From positions 248,001-312,000 of the forward strand of contig CAKPDH010000002.1 of assembly GCA_934148845.1 (NCBI GenBank): DNA of 64,000 nt, read 5' to 3'. Made by a program: the position numbers and the translations under genes. This document shows, in pieces, positions 41,392 to 51,440 of this stretch; position 1 is the first letter of the stretch, and each line of letters opens with the position of its first letter. The stretch comes from an uncultured Bacilli bacterium (lineage in GTDB: Bacteria > Bacillota_I > Bacilli_A > RF39 > UBA660). A model generated the notes under the pieces. That model saw only the letters and a list, made by a program, of their open reading frames with translations. It was not told the origin of the DNA and made no database searches.

Positions 41392-42894
41392 TTAAAGTGT
41401 AATTGAAGAACTAATACCCATTGGAAGTCCTAATAAATACCATCCAACAATTATTACTAGCCATACCAATGATAAAATAAGTATATATGGCATCATAGTT
41501 TTCATAGTACCAATAATGCTATTATCATCTTCTTTATCATACTTATATATTAGTCCCACTGTAACTATTAAATATACATATATTGGAGATAACAACTTTC
41601 CAACCGAATCAGCAGCAACAAATATTGTTTGCACAAATGACGGAGATATATTTGCTCTCATAAGTAAAGGTATATATATTGGAGAAATTAAATTCCATTT
41701 TACAATTGTAGATGGGATTAATGTAGATATAATTACTATTGACAAGAATGTAATAATTATTAATAACACTCCTGATAAATTGCTTTTACCTATGAAATCC
41801 ACTAAATTTGTCGTTATAACTGTAGATAGGTTTGACCAATCCAATATTAGATAAACTATTGATATAAAAAATAATAGTACAAATATAGGACCTGTTCCTT
41901 CAAAAGTTTTTGTTAATGCTTTACTATAATCCTGACTGTTTTTTATATTTCTTGATATTATTCCATATATAAAACCGCAAACCATTAATATAATCATAAT
42001 TAATAGTATTAATCCTTGACTAAATATTGAATTAGATCCAAATAGTTTTTCTACATAGGTAGGAGCTGTTCTATCTATTAATAGTCCAGAATGTGGTAAG
42101 CCTGGTATTATACAATAAACTAAAACTAATATCATTATAATAAATGCTATAAGGGTAGTTTTAGCGGCTTTTTTTGATATAACTAAATTATCAGTATATT
42201 CATTTCTAGAGAATTTTTTTGAAAAGAAATTTAAAGCTATCATTCCTATTATAGTAAGCATAACAGTAGAACTTAATAAAATAAATATATTTGAAAGCAA
42301 TTCATAATTATAATTTGAAATTATACTACTTGCTGATAATTCTGTTATATTGCCTAATTCATAAGCCTTATAATCATATATTAGTCCAGTACCATAACCA
42401 ATTGTAATTGCTATAAACATAGTCATAATACCAAGTCTTGAATCTTTACCTATATACTTATATAAAATTCCAGCTAATGGTAATAAAAGTGCATAACTAT
42501 AATCGCCTATTATTGTTGATATAATTCCAGTAAACATAACAATCATAGTTACAGTACTTGGTTTAAATTTTTTTAATGAAGTAAATAAATGTTTTAATAA
42601 TCCACTTGCTTCTAACACTGATACAGATATCAATGATAATATTATCATTACCAAAGGTTCTAAATCTTTAAAATTATATATAGCTTTACTTAAAATTGTT
42701 TTTATACCATCTTTGCTAAATACATTTTTTACTACAACTAAAGTAGTTTCGAAAGTACCAGCTTCTGTTTTATAACCACTTACCCCTATAAGATTAAATA
42801 AAAAGCAGACAAAGGAAAGAAATAATATAAATATTATTATTTCTACAATAGGTCCTAAAGGTCGCTTTTTTATTTTTTTAGTCTTATCCTTCAC
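41392..42894 (-). CDS. AbgT-family transporter
   Basis: A ~500-residue inner-membrane protein with about eleven spans. The AbgT family imports p-aminobenzoyl-glutamate in some bacteria and exports sulfonamides in others. Family landmarks are GDYSYALLLPLAGILYKYIG, a long central loop and a C-terminal region with SVGKLLSPIYVYLIVTVGLI. The start is a GTG at 42894 with GGAGG six bases upstream. The substrate is not known here. It interrupts the otherwise conserved ychF-DUF951-mscS block, so it may be a later insertion, though its codon use looks like its neighbours. Confidence 0.82.
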   Translation of the reverse strand: MKDKTKKIKKRPLGPIVEIIIFILFLSFVCFLFNLIGVSGYKTEAGTFETTLVVVKNVFSKDGIKTILSKAIYNFKDLEPLVMIILSLISVSVLEASGLLKHLFTSLKKFKPSTVTMIVMFTGIISTIIGDYSYALLLPLAGILYKYIGKDSRLGIMTMFIAITIGYGTGLIYDYKAYELGNITELSASSIISNYNYELLSNIFILLSSTVMLTIIGMIALNFFSKKFSRNEYTDNLVISKKAAKTTLIAFIIMILVLVYCIIPGLPHSGLLIDRTAPTYVEKLFGSNSIFSQGLILLIMIILMVCGFIYGIISRNIKNSQDYSKALTKTFEGTGPIFVLLFFISIVYLILDWSNLSTVITTNLVDFIGKSNLSGVLLIIITFLSIVIISTLIPSTIVKWNLISPIYIPLLMRANISPSFVQTIFVAADSVGKLLSPIYVYLIVTVGLIYKYDKEDDNSIIGTMKTMMPYILILSLVWLVIIVGWYLLGLPMGISSSITL

Positions 42895-42904
42895 AAACTT
42901 CCTC

Positions 42905-43090
42905 CTAAAACTTTACTATCTTTTTTAGTTTTTTATTAAAATCAATCCTAGGTATCATTATAAATCTACCACAATGTACGCACTTTATTTTAATATCAGC
43001 ACCTACGCGAGTAATTTCCCATTCATTATATCCACAAGGATGATTTTTTTTCATATTAACTATACTACCAATTTTATATTCTTTATCCAT
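42905..43090 (-). CDS. DUF951 family protein
   Basis: A 61-residue protein of the DUF951 (YyzM) family, found next to mscS and ychF in many Bacillota. The signature is KKNHPCGYNEWEITRVGADI followed by KCVHCGRFI, two Cys in C-x-x-C plus the HPCG Cys that may bind zinc. It overlaps the mscS stop codon by eight bases, so it is coupled to it. The function is unknown; RNA or membrane-channel assistance have been guessed for the family but not shown. Confidence 0.9.
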   Translation of the reverse strand: MDKEYKIGSIVNMKKNHPCGYNEWEITRVGADIKIKCVHCGRFIMIPRIDFNKKLKKIVKF

Positions 43091-43862
43091 TATGAACCAC
43101 CACCTGTTTATATGGAATATTTACACTATTTTTTGTTATTTCTTCTAATATTTCTTTTTTTATTATTCTTGAAAATTTAAGTTGATCTAAATAGTTCACA
43201 TCTAAAGCAAGTCTATAAGTAATAGAACTTGTAGTTAATGTTTCTATACCAAGATAAGTGAAATCTTTAAACTTATATTTATCTTTAAGCTTATTACATA
43301 AACTACGAAGTAATTCTTCTACTTTAGTCGAACTGAAGTTATAATCTACATCTATATCAATAAGTAATTTAGTTTTAGATAACGTATAATTAACAATTTC
43401 AGAAATATTTCTATTAGATATTATTTTAATTTCACCAGTGTATGCTTTTATTTTTGTAGTCCTTAAATTAGAAGGTAAAACTTCACCTTTAAATCCATTT
43501 ATAGTTACCCAATCTCCTATTGCATATTGACCTTCAAATACAATAGAAATGCCTGCTATAAAATCTTTTAGTATGTCTTGTATAGAAAGACCTATAACAA
43601 CTCCAACCACACTTAAAGATGCTACTATCGATTTTGTATCAATACCAAATATTTCTAGTATTATTAAAACACATATAATTATAATAAGAAAAATTATAAT
43701 ATTTGATATTAAATTTATTATAGTTTTTTTCCTTCTATCTAATTGCTTAGACTTCATTCCAAATATTTTCTTTATTAATGTCTTCGATAATTTACATAAT
43801 AATATACAAATTATCAAAGTTATAACTGGCGCTATTACTTCCTTTTTTAATATATATTTCAT
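43083..43862 (-). CDS. mscS: MscS-family mechanosensitive channel
   Basis: Opens under membrane tension to release solutes on hypo-osmotic shock. The 259-residue product has two to three N-terminal spans (10-25, 50-75, 80-105), the pore-lining TM3 (SVVGVVIGLSIQDILKDFIA) and the beta domain (GDWVTINGFKGEV) that follow in MscS. It sits between parB and DUF951 as in Bacillus. No odd features; the start at 43862 is close to the parB stop. Confidence 0.93.
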   Translation of the reverse strand: MKYILKKEVIAPVITLIICILLCKLSKTLIKKIFGMKSKQLDRRKKTIINLISNIIIFLIIIICVLIILEIFGIDTKSIVASLSVVGVVIGLSIQDILKDFIAGISIVFEGQYAIGDWVTINGFKGEVLPSNLRTTKIKAYTGEIKIISNRNISEIVNYTLSKTKLLIDIDVDYNFSSTKVEELLRSLCNKLKDKYKFKDFTYLGIETLTTSSITYRLALDVNYLDQLKFSRIIKKEILEEITKNSVNIPYKQVVVHNG

Positions 43863-43863
43863 A

Positions 43864-44739
43864 TTATTCCTTTATATTTAATATTTCTAATATTCTATTT
43901 AAATCAGCATTATTAGTAAAAGATATTTCTATTTTTCTTTCTTTTATCTTAACTTTTGTATCTAATTTATCTTTTAATAATTCTTCTACAAATTTATATT
44001 CACTATTTACTTGATTAGAATGTCTTTCTATTTTATTTTTTTTCTCTTCCGAAGATGAAGAAAACTCAAGCTCTCTTACTGGCATACCTTCATTTACTAT
44101 TTTATTTGCAAGCTCTATTATCTTATTATTATCTTCTAATTTACTAAGTACTCTTGCATGTGCCATAGTAAGTTTATTACTAGCGATCATTTCTTGTACT
44201 TCTTCTGGCAATCTTAAAAGTCCAAGTATATTTGTTATATGACTTCTGCTTTTTCCTACTTTTTTTGCTAATTCTTCTTGTGTTAAAGACAAGCTATCTA
44301 TCATTTTTCTATATGCAATTGCTTCCTCTATTGAACTTAAATTTTCCCTTTGAAGATTTTCAAGCAATGCAATTTCCATCATTTGTTCATCATCTAAATT
44401 TCTTATAATTGCTGGTATTTTTTCAAGACCTGCTAATTTTGATGCTCTTACTCTTCTTTCACCTGCAATTATTTCATATCCTTTAATACTTTTTTTTACT
44501 ATTATTGGTTGAAATACACCGTGTTCCTTTATTGATAAAGCTAAATCTTTTAATGCTTCACTATCGAATATTTTTCTTGGCTGATATGGATTTGCACGTA
44601 ATTCGTCAATTCTAAGTTCTATTATTTCTTCGTTAGTTGCAGTCTCATATACTTTTTTTTCAAAATTATCTAAATCAAAATTTTCTGTGTTAAATAATTG
44701 TTCTAATCCTTTTCCTAAGGCTCTTTTTTTAGTTTCCAT
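43864..44739 (-). CDS. parB: Chromosome-partitioning protein ParB (Spo0J)
   Basis: A CTPase clamp that loads at parS sites near the origin, stimulates ParA and recruits SMC. The 291-residue protein has the CTP motif AGERRVRASKLAG, the ENLQREN box and the recognition helix GKSRSHITNILGLL, whose R-S-H-I-T-N pattern is the ParB rather than the Noc type. The C-terminal part is the dimer domain. It overlaps parA by 11 bases. I found no consensus parS site (TGTTTCACGTGAAACA) in the window. Confidence 0.96.
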   Translation of the reverse strand: METKKRALGKGLEQLFNTENFDLDNFEKKVYETATNEEIIELRIDELRANPYQPRKIFDSEALKDLALSIKEHGVFQPIIVKKSIKGYEIIAGERRVRASKLAGLEKIPAIIRNLDDEQMMEIALLENLQRENLSSIEEAIAYRKMIDSLSLTQEELAKKVGKSRSHITNILGLLRLPEEVQEMIASNKLTMAHARVLSKLEDNNKIIELANKIVNEGMPVRELEFSSSSEEKKNKIERHSNQVNSEYKFVEELLKDKLDTKVKIKERKIEISFTNNADLNRILEILNIKE

Positions 44740-45514
44740 TTCTTTCTATCACCTCTTTGGCTAAATTTATATATGCTTCTGTTCCTCTACTTCTAGGATC
44801 ATACGCATGTATTGGTTTTCCATGGCTTGGAGCTTCTGATAATCTAACTAATCTTGGGATAATCGTATCATAAACCTTTTCTTTAAAATAGCTTTTAATT
44901 TCTTCTACTACTTCTAGTCCTAAATTTGTTCTATTATCAAGCATCGTTAATAACACGCCCTCTATATCCAAGCTCGGATTCAGTTTTTTTTGAGCAATCA
45001 TTATTGAATTTAATAATTGCATAATTCCTTCAAGTGCAAAGAATTCACATTGTACAGGAATTATTACTGAATTTGAAGCGGCAAGAGCATTTGTAGTTAT
45101 TAAACCAAGTGATGGTGGACAATCTAGTATAATATAATCAAAGACATCCCTTATTTCATTTAAATGTTTTTTTAGTTGTAATTGAGCTATAAATTCCGGA
45201 TTTAATTTAGACATTTCCATAAGTTCCATATCTACACCTGCTAAGTTTATAGAAGCTGGTATTATGTATAAATTTTTAAATTTAGTTTTTACTACAACTT
45301 TCTTTGATTCTGCTCTATCTACTAATAATTCATATACACTACTTTCAAGTTCACCTTTATTAACGCCCACCCCTGTTGTACTATTTCCTTGAGGATCCAA
45401 ATCTACTAATAGTGTTTTTTTTCCTAAAAGTCCTAGGGAAGCTGCTAAATTTATACTAGATGTAGTTTTGCCTACACCACCTTTTTGATTTACAAATGCT
45501 ATTATTTTTCCCAT
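44729..45514 (-). CDS. parA: Chromosome-partitioning ATPase ParA (Soj)
   Basis: A deviant-Walker ATPase that forms dynamic gradients on the nucleoid and separates origins; in Bacillus it also regulates DnaA. The 261-residue protein has the deviant Walker A KGGVGKTTSSINLA, LLVDLDPQGNSTTG and DYIILDCPPSLG. AAAGGTGAT precedes its ATG. The Bacillus order is noc-soj-spo0J; here noc lies 15 kb away at 60.7-62.2 kb. Confidence 0.97.
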   Translation of the reverse strand: MGKIIAFVNQKGGVGKTTSSINLAASLGLLGKKTLLVDLDPQGNSTTGVGVNKGELESSVYELLVDRAESKKVVVKTKFKNLYIIPASINLAGVDMELMEMSKLNPEFIAQLQLKKHLNEIRDVFDYIILDCPPSLGLITTNALAASNSVIIPVQCEFFALEGIMQLLNSIMIAQKKLNPSLDIEGVLLTMLDNRTNLGLEVVEEIKSYFKEKVYDTIIPRLVRLSEAPSHGKPIHAYDPRSRGTEAYINLAKEVIERNGN

Positions 45515-45643
45515 AAAATCACCTTTTTAATTTTTCCTTAATATATATAATAATAGTTTATCACAAATTTAAAAATAAATCTATCTTTTGTAATAATTTG
45601 AACATTATGATTTATTAATTACATAAAATATATTGGTGATATT

Positions 45644-46609
45644 GTGAAAAAAGTTTTAATTATGTTTGGTGGTAATTCACCTGAACATAATGTATCAGTA
45701 AAATCTGTTAAATTTATTTTAAATAATATTAATAAAAAAAAGTATTATTATGAAGTAATTGGAATTACTAAAAAGGGTGAATGGATAAAGATAAGTAATA
45801 CTGAAAATATTACTGATAACTGGGAAATAAAAGAAGTAACCAATATTGATAATATAATTTCATATTTGAAAAAATTTGATATTGTTTTACCAATAATACA
45901 TGGTAATACCTGCGAGGATGGCAAAATACAAAGTATGTTGGAGCTTTTTAATATAAAGTATGTTGGATCTAATTCATATAGTAGTATTGTGAGTTATGAC
46001 AAAATTTTAACAAAATTAATTTTAGATAAATATAACATACCACAAGTACCATATATTATATATAATGATAAATTAAATATAAACAATATACATTATCCTG
46101 TTATAGTAAAACCTGCAAAATGTGGCTCTTCAATTGGAATAAGCATAGCAAATAATAAAAATGAATTAAAAAAAAGTATAAATATTGCAAAAAAATATGA
46201 TACTAATATTGTAATAGAAAAATATATAACAAATAGACGTGAATTGGAATGTGCAATTATTAATAAAAATGGAAAAATAATTGTATCAAATATAGGAGAA
46301 ATAATAACAAAAGAAAATACTTGGTATAATTATAATTCCAAATATGAAAGAAATACTTCTACTAATATAATTAGTGAAAACACTTTACTTGAAAGAAAAA
46401 TTAAAGAATATTCAAAAAATATATTTAAAATACTTGGATGTAAGGGATTAGCTAGAGTAGACTTTTTAGTTGATAATGATAAAAATATGCTTTATTTTAA
46501 TGAAATAAATACCATTCCTGGATTAACAAATATCAGTATGTTTCCAAAATTATTGAATAATATAAATATAAGTAATAGCGAAATAATTGACCTGTTAATT
46601 TCTTTATAG
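45644..46609 (+). CDS. ddl: D-alanine--D-alanine ligase
   Basis: Joins two D-Ala with ATP for the peptidoglycan stem peptide. The 321-residue ATP-grasp protein has MFGGNSPEHNVSVKS, PVIVKPAKCGSSIGI (ATP loop), EKYITNRRELECAII and the metal/substrate loop EINTIPGLTNISMFPKLL. The H-G-x-x-x-E-D-G-x-x-Q-x box reads HGNTCEDGKIQS, with Cys where Gly is more common. Whether it prefers D-Ala or D-Lac as second substrate cannot be told here. GTG start at 45644 with GGTGAT upstream; an XRE regulator gene follows 57 bp downstream. Confidence 0.93.
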   Translation: MKKVLIMFGGNSPEHNVSVKSVKFILNNINKKKYYYEVIGITKKGEWIKISNTENITDNWEIKEVTNIDNIISYLKKFDIVLPIIHGNTCEDGKIQSMLELFNIKYVGSNSYSSIVSYDKILTKLILDKYNIPQVPYIIYNDKLNINNIHYPVIVKPAKCGSSIGISIANNKNELKKSINIAKKYDTNIVIEKYITNRRELECAIINKNGKIIVSNIGEIITKENTWYNYNSKYERNTSTNIISENTLLERKIKEYSKNIFKILGCKGLARVDFLVDNDKNMLYFNEINTIPGLTNISMFPKLLNNINISNSEIIDLLISL

Positions 46610-46665
46610 ATTACTCGTCTATAATATTTTTCTTTATTATATTATAAAATTAAATTGGTGGTAGT

Positions 46666-46926
46666 ATGACATTGAAAAAGAAATCAGACATATATAATGT
46701 TATTGGTAAAAACATTAAGAAGTATAGAATCAAAAAAGGACTTAAACAAAGAGAATTGGCTGAAGCCTTATATCTTAGTGATAGTTTTATAGCTAAGCTT
46801 GAATCAGTAACGCATCAAACTATCTCAATTGATACATTAGAAGAAATTGCTAATGTACTAGATTGTGATATTAGAGACTTTTTTGATAAAAATGTTGATT
46901 TAAATAACATTAAAACAAAAAAATAG
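46666..46926 (+). CDS. XRE-family transcriptional regulator
   Basis: An 86-residue single-domain regulator, the helix-turn-helix at 13-70 (KKYRIKKGLKQRELAEALYL, then SDSFIAKLESVTHQ). GGTGG precedes its ATG and it follows ddl with no terminator in between, so it may be co-transcribed. A terminator shared with typA lies right after it. No target is indicated. Confidence 0.85.
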   Translation: MTLKKKSDIYNVIGKNIKKYRIKKGLKQRELAEALYLSDSFIAKLESVTHQTISIDTLEEIANVLDCDIRDFFDKNVDLNNIKTKK

Positions 46927-46945
46927 CAACTAAGCTATTTTTTTT
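46918..46945. terminator. Bidirectional terminator, XRE gene / typA
   Basis: AAATAGC and GCTATTT pair around AACTAA, with flanking A- and T-runs, between the convergent stop codons of the XRE gene and typA. Confidence 0.85.
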
Positions 46946-48750
46946 GCATCTTGTTTTTTTCTTAACTCTGTATTAAGTATTTTTTTTCTCATTCTATAAT
47001 TTATTGGAGTTACTTCAACTAATTCATCCTCATTTATGTAATCTAAACATACTTCTAGACTCATTTGTTTTGGTCTTTTTAATACTACAGTATGATCTTT
47101 ACTTGATGTACGCGTATTAGTTAAATTTTTGCCTTTTACAACATTTACAGCTAAATCATTATCATGATTATTCTCACCAACTATCATACCCTCGTATACT
47201 TCTACGCCAGGTTCTATAAACATAACACCTCTATCTTCTAACTGACCAAGTGCATAAGCAGTTGATTTACCACTTTCTATTGAAACTAAAACTCCTGTTT
47301 TTCTTGTTCCAACATGAGATCCAACTAAAGGTTTATATGAATCAAAAGTATGATTTATTATACCATAACCCTTAGTCATAGTCATAAATTCTGTCATAAA
47401 TCCAATAAGTCCACGAGTAGGCACTAAATAATGAAGTCTTGTTTGATTATTTTCATTACCCATATTTAACATTTCGCCTTCCCTGTTACCTAAAGCTTCT
47501 ATAACGGATCCGACATATTCATCTGGTACATCTATTTGTACTTCTTCAAATGGTTCACAAGTTACTCCGTCTATTTCTTTTTTTATTATAGCTGGTTTTG
47601 AAACTTGAAGCTCAAATCCTTCTCTTCTCATATTTTCTATTAATATTGATAAATGAAGTTCTCCTCTTCCTGATACAATAAATGCTTCTGAATTGTCTGG
47701 TACTGGTCGTACTTTTAAAGACACATCCCTTTCAGTTTCTTTCATTAATCTTTCTTCTATTTTTCTTGCTGTAACAATTTTTCCTTCTCTACCGCAAAAT
47801 GGGCTGGTATTTACCCCAAATGTCATTTGTAAAGTTGGTTCGTCTATTCTTAAAAGAGGTAATGCTTCTTCTTTTCCTATCTCACATATTGTTTCACCAA
47901 CTGATATGTCTGGAAGACCTGCTATAGCAACTATATCACCTGCTTCAGCATTTGATATTTCAACACGTTTTAATCCCACGTATCCAAATATTTTTGCTAC
48001 CCTAAATTGCTTAATTGAGCCATCTATTCTAACGCAACTAACCATTTCACCTGTTTTGATTTTTCCTCTTTTTACAAGTCCAACACCAATTCTACCTACG
48101 AAGTCATTATAATCTAAAAGAGCTGGTTGAAACTGCAATCCATCAGTAACATTATCTGATGCTTCTTTAATATTTTCTACTATTAGATCTAATACCTTTG
48201 ACATACCTTTTTCCTGAGTTGATACATCAGGTGAATAACTTGACGTTCCATTAATTGCTGAAGTATATACTATTGGAAAGTTCAAATCTTCTATATCTGC
48301 ACCTAATTCTATAAATAAATCCATTACTTCATCTATTACTTCTTTTGGGCGAGCTGATTCTTTATCTATCTTATTTACTACTACAATTGGTTTTACCCCT
48401 GCTTCTATAGCTTTCTTTAACACAAATCTTGTTTGAGGCATAGTACCTTCATATGCATCTACAACAAGTAAAACGCCATCCACCATATTCATAATTCTTT
48501 CAACTTCGCCACCAAAATCAGCATGGCCTGGTGTATCTAATATATTGATATGGCATCCCTTATAATCTATAGATGTGGGTTTAGCTAATATAGTTATTCC
48601 ACGTTCTCTTTCTATTTCATTTGAATCCATAACTCTTTCTTGAACTTCTTCATTTTCTCTAAATGTTCCACTTGCTTGCAATAATTTATCTACTAGTGTA
48701 GTTTTACCATGGTCGACATGGGCTATAATTGCTACATTTCTCTTACTCAT
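46930..48750 (-). CDS. typA: Ribosome-associated GTPase TypA/BipA
   Basis: A translational GTPase related to EF-G, needed for 50S assembly and stress or low-temperature growth. The 606-residue product has AIIAHVDHGKTTLVDKLLQA (G1), RGITILAKPTS (G2), DTPGHADFGGEVERI (G3) and VVNKIDKESARPKE (G4), then EF-G-like domains and the C-terminal TypA domain. GAAGGAAG precedes its ATG. It has a likely TTTGCT/TATAAT promoter at ~48782-48809 on the minus strand. Confidence 0.97.
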   Translation of the reverse strand: MSKRNVAIIAHVDHGKTTLVDKLLQASGTFRENEEVQERVMDSNEIERERGITILAKPTSIDYKGCHINILDTPGHADFGGEVERIMNMVDGVLLVVDAYEGTMPQTRFVLKKAIEAGVKPIVVVNKIDKESARPKEVIDEVMDLFIELGADIEDLNFPIVYTSAINGTSSYSPDVSTQEKGMSKVLDLIVENIKEASDNVTDGLQFQPALLDYNDFVGRIGVGLVKRGKIKTGEMVSCVRIDGSIKQFRVAKIFGYVGLKRVEISNAEAGDIVAIAGLPDISVGETICEIGKEEALPLLRIDEPTLQMTFGVNTSPFCGREGKIVTARKIEERLMKETERDVSLKVRPVPDNSEAFIVSGRGELHLSILIENMRREGFELQVSKPAIIKKEIDGVTCEPFEEVQIDVPDEYVGSVIEALGNREGEMLNMGNENNQTRLHYLVPTRGLIGFMTEFMTMTKGYGIINHTFDSYKPLVGSHVGTRKTGVLVSIESGKSTAYALGQLEDRGVMFIEPGVEVYEGMIVGENNHDNDLAVNVVKGKNLTNTRTSSKDHTVVLKRPKQMSLEVCLDYINEDELVEVTPINYRMRKKILNTELRKKQDAKKIA

Positions 48751-48872
48751 TTAAAACACTTCCTTCAAAAACACTTTATCAATTATAACACAATATAAAA
48801 AAAAGCAAATTACTTTTTTTAAGGTTTTATATTTATAGTATTTAATACAATACTGATGATCTTTTAAAAAGA

Positions 48873-49214
48873 CTATTTATTTTTTTTTATCATTTCAAAG
48901 ACTTTATCTTTTGTCTTTCTCTCATCACCAAACTTAGTTAGTATATACTTTAACTTATATAATTCAATTTCAGTCCTAGTAACTTCTTTTCTTTCACCAT
49001 CTTTTAAAACCTTTGATAGTGGAAATAAATACCCTACTGATAGATACCTATCAGAATTTACATCAAAAGTCTCTCTTACTATATTATTTTTTAAACTTAT
49101 ATACTTATCTTCTTCTATTTTCTCAAAAGATTCAACTCCTGTAAAGTAGTATCCATCAGGCGTATTAAAAAAAACATTTCCAAAATATATTAAATCACTA
49201 TTATAAGTTTTCAT
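48873..49214 (-). CDS. Hypothetical protein
   Basis: A 113-residue protein with no signal peptide or membrane span. It is rich in Lys, Glu and Tyr, with a central VGYLFPLSKVLKDGERKEVT and a basic C-terminus (DERKTKDKVFEMIKKNK). AAGGAAGTGAT precedes its ATG, which supports it as a real gene. No family recognised. Neighbours are typA and the nuclease-Nudix pair; it seems to be a single-gene unit. Confidence 0.55.
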   Translation of the reverse strand: MKTYNSDLIYFGNVFFNTPDGYYFTGVESFEKIEEDKYISLKNNIVRETFDVNSDRYLSVGYLFPLSKVLKDGERKEVTRTEIELYKLKYILTKFGDERKTKDKVFEMIKKNK

Positions 49215-49362
49215 AAAATCACTTCCTTGTTTTAGTATTATACCACATCATATTCATATTTCCAATATTAAATACAATATATTTGAAATAAATTTAAAAA
49301 TACTAAAGTGCATTAACAAAACTTACTATATATAATAAATATAGAAATGTTAATAATTAAAA

Positions 49363-50076
49363 TTAATCTGATAATTTACTTTTACCAGTTTTATAATCTA
49401 TTTTAATTCCTGTTTGGACGTTATATACAAAAACATTAAATTTAACGCCTTCACCACTATCTTCTATAGAATATGCTTCCATTAAAACTCCATTAGCTAA
49501 AAGATTGTCTCCATTATATATAGGTATCACTCTATATAATACATGGTTATCCGTATTTTTAATATAATCGGCAACCATATTTTCAAAATATAACATTCCT
49601 TTGGTATTCATATATCGAGTACAAGTAATTAAATTCTTTTTATTTGCATTTTCACCTGTCAATTGATATCCAATTAAGTGACACCTATTATATAAATATT
49701 TACCATCTATTATATCATACTTAATAGTGTGCCATCCACTTGGTTTAATATTTCCTATACTGCCTCTTTTTTCATCTGGCATTGTATTTAGACTTACATT
49801 AGCAAACGCCATGGTTGCTCTTCCTAAATTATCAAGTGCATTATATATCTCAAAAGTTTCTGTATTCTTATATTTATCTTCAAAATTAGGAATATTATTA
49901 TTAATTACTACATATGGCTTCCCACTATATTCTGGAATGTTTGTTATCTGTATTAAATTACTCTCACTACTATTTATTTTAATATTTTTATTATAATACT
50001 TATCTAAAGTAAATGATATCAATACTACTATTAATATTAATAATGATGTTACATACTTTTTATTTGATTTTTTCAT
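49363..50076 (-). CDS. Membrane-anchored DNA/RNA non-specific endonuclease
   Basis: A 237-residue enzyme of the NUC1/EndA type. Residues 9-28 form a membrane anchor or uncleaved signal. The H-N-H-like active site is YNRCHLIGYQLTG, with catalytic His133 (usual D-R-G-H reads N-R-C-H), and the metal Asn lies in ITCTRYMNTKG. EndA-type nucleases degrade DNA outside the cell, for nutrition or for uptake in transformation. Its start overlaps the Nudix gene stop (ATGA), so the two are coupled. No competence genes are in the window to support the uptake role. Confidence 0.85.
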   Translation of the reverse strand: MKKSNKKYVTSLLILIVVLISFTLDKYYNKNIKINSSESNLIQITNIPEYSGKPYVVINNNIPNFEDKYKNTETFEIYNALDNLGRATMAFANVSLNTMPDEKRGSIGNIKPSGWHTIKYDIIDGKYLYNRCHLIGYQLTGENANKKNLITCTRYMNTKGMLYFENMVADYIKNTDNHVLYRVIPIYNGDNLLANGVLMEAYSIEDSGEGVKFNVFVYNVQTGIKIDYKTGKSKLSD

Positions 50077-50519
50077 TTTATTATATTTCTTAATATATAG
50101 TCCATAGTAATTTTAATATCTGGAAAACAATCTATATAATTAAGCTCATCTCTAGTAAACCAAGCTATATCATCACTTTCTTCCTTGTTTAAAATACATT
50201 TAGTATTTTCATTTGGAATAGCTGCATATATAATATCTATATGCATATGAGTTTCTACATCATTTAATGTTCTTATGTTTTTTTGTATTCCAAGAGGTCT
50301 TATAAAATCATCTTCTCTTGGAAATCTTTCACCTAATAATCTTATATGTAATCCTGTTTCTTCATATGCTTCTCTAAGTGCTGCTTCTTCAGGTGTTTCA
50401 TCTTGCTCTATATGTCCACCAGGTTGTGTCCATCTCTTATTTTTTTTATGTTTTACTAAAAGAATTTCTTTAGTGTTAGGATTTATTATAAACGCAGATG
50501 CGCAAAAATGTCTTCTCAT
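50073..50519 (-). CDS. Nudix hydrolase
   Basis: A 148-residue single-domain protein with an intact Nudix box: G-G-H-I-E then Q-D-E-T-P-E-E-A-A-L-R-E-A-Y-E-E-T-G-L, all metal ligands present. It should hydrolyse a nucleoside diphosphate derivative (an NDP-sugar, oxidised dNTP or similar); the box alone does not say which. GGTGATATT precedes its ATG. It is coupled to the downstream nuclease, a link whose meaning is not clear. Confidence 0.9.
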   Translation of the reverse strand: MRRHFCASAFIINPNTKEILLVKHKKNKRWTQPGGHIEQDETPEEAALREAYEETGLHIRLLGERFPREDDFIRPLGIQKNIRTLNDVETHMHIDIIYAAIPNENTKCILNKEESDDIAWFTRDELNYIDCFPDIKITMDYILRNIIK

Positions 50520-50606
50520 AATATCACCAATTATACTATAGCAGATATTTTTATATTCGGCAGTTTTTTTAAATTAAACTTAATTAATTTTACATTTTTT
50601 TACACA

Positions 50607-51329
50607 TTATTCTAAAACATCAACCGATTTTTCAGAAAGATTTCTTTCAAATACAGTTATTTTTTCATTATTATCAAGAGTAGCTAGTAATATTTTGCTT
50701 AAATCACTATATCCTTTAATTTTTAATTCTTTTTTTAACCATTTTTCATCTTTTTTACACATTTTTAAATTATTATGCATTATTTTAGAATCAATTATTA
50801 TATTTGCACATAAACCTTCATTTGTTATATTTAGATTCATATCTTTTGGAGTTAATGGTCGATACTCAGATTTTGGAAGTATACTAAGTTTACCATTCGC
50901 CTCCATTAATGCATATTCAACTTGAGATAAATCAAAATATCCGTTGCTTCTTATTTCTTCTAACATATCATTTATATCGAATTTTACTTTTCTTAAATTT
51001 TTTTCTAATATTTTACCATTTTGAATTATTACAGTCGGAGTACCCATAAAAAATCTTCTCATAGTCATACTCTTCATAGTTAAATATGATACTAAGTATG
51101 CAAATAGACCAAATAATACGACAGCCCATATACCATTAATTTCATTTGATTCAAGATTAATAGTCATTTCTGCCGCAAAATTTCCTATTGATATTCCTAT
51201 TACATAATCAAATAATGATAATTGCGACACTTGCTTTTTTCCAAGCATTTTTGTAATTAAAAAAAGAGTTATTAGAGAGGAAATTGCTCTAATAGTCACA
51301 TCAAGAAGCTCTGCAAAATTTAATTTCAT
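50607..51329 (-). CDS. DUF421 membrane protein (YetF type)
   Basis: A 240-residue protein of the DUF421 family. Residues 7-95 hold three spans (RAISSLITLFLITKMLGKKQ, IGISIGNFAAEMTI, AVVLFGLFAYLVSYLTMKS); the rest is cytosolic with LSQVEYALMEANGKLSILPK, the family hallmark. Members include B. subtilis YetF and YkjA, membrane proteins of uncertain role. GGTGAT precedes its ATG. Single-gene unit between the Nudix gene and rpmE. Confidence 0.85.
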   Translation of the reverse strand: MKLNFAELLDVTIRAISSLITLFLITKMLGKKQVSQLSLFDYVIGISIGNFAAEMTINLESNEINGIWAVVLFGLFAYLVSYLTMKSMTMRRFFMGTPTVIIQNGKILEKNLRKVKFDINDMLEEIRSNGYFDLSQVEYALMEANGKLSILPKSEYRPLTPKDMNLNITNEGLCANIIIDSKIMHNNLKMCKKDEKWLKKELKIKGYSDLSKILLATLDNNEKITVFERNLSEKSVDVLE

Positions 51330-51440
51330 TTACTATCACCAATTTTAGTATTTACAGATATTTTGTTTATTATGTAAATGAGATTCTATTTTTTTAACTT
51401 TATATTTATTAAATAATTAATTAATTTAAAAAGAAGCATA

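Noticed and set aside
41364..41392. 10-bp tandem repeat ATGAATGTAA
   Set aside because: Fewer than three copies in an AT-rich intergenic spot; no function or variability can be supported.
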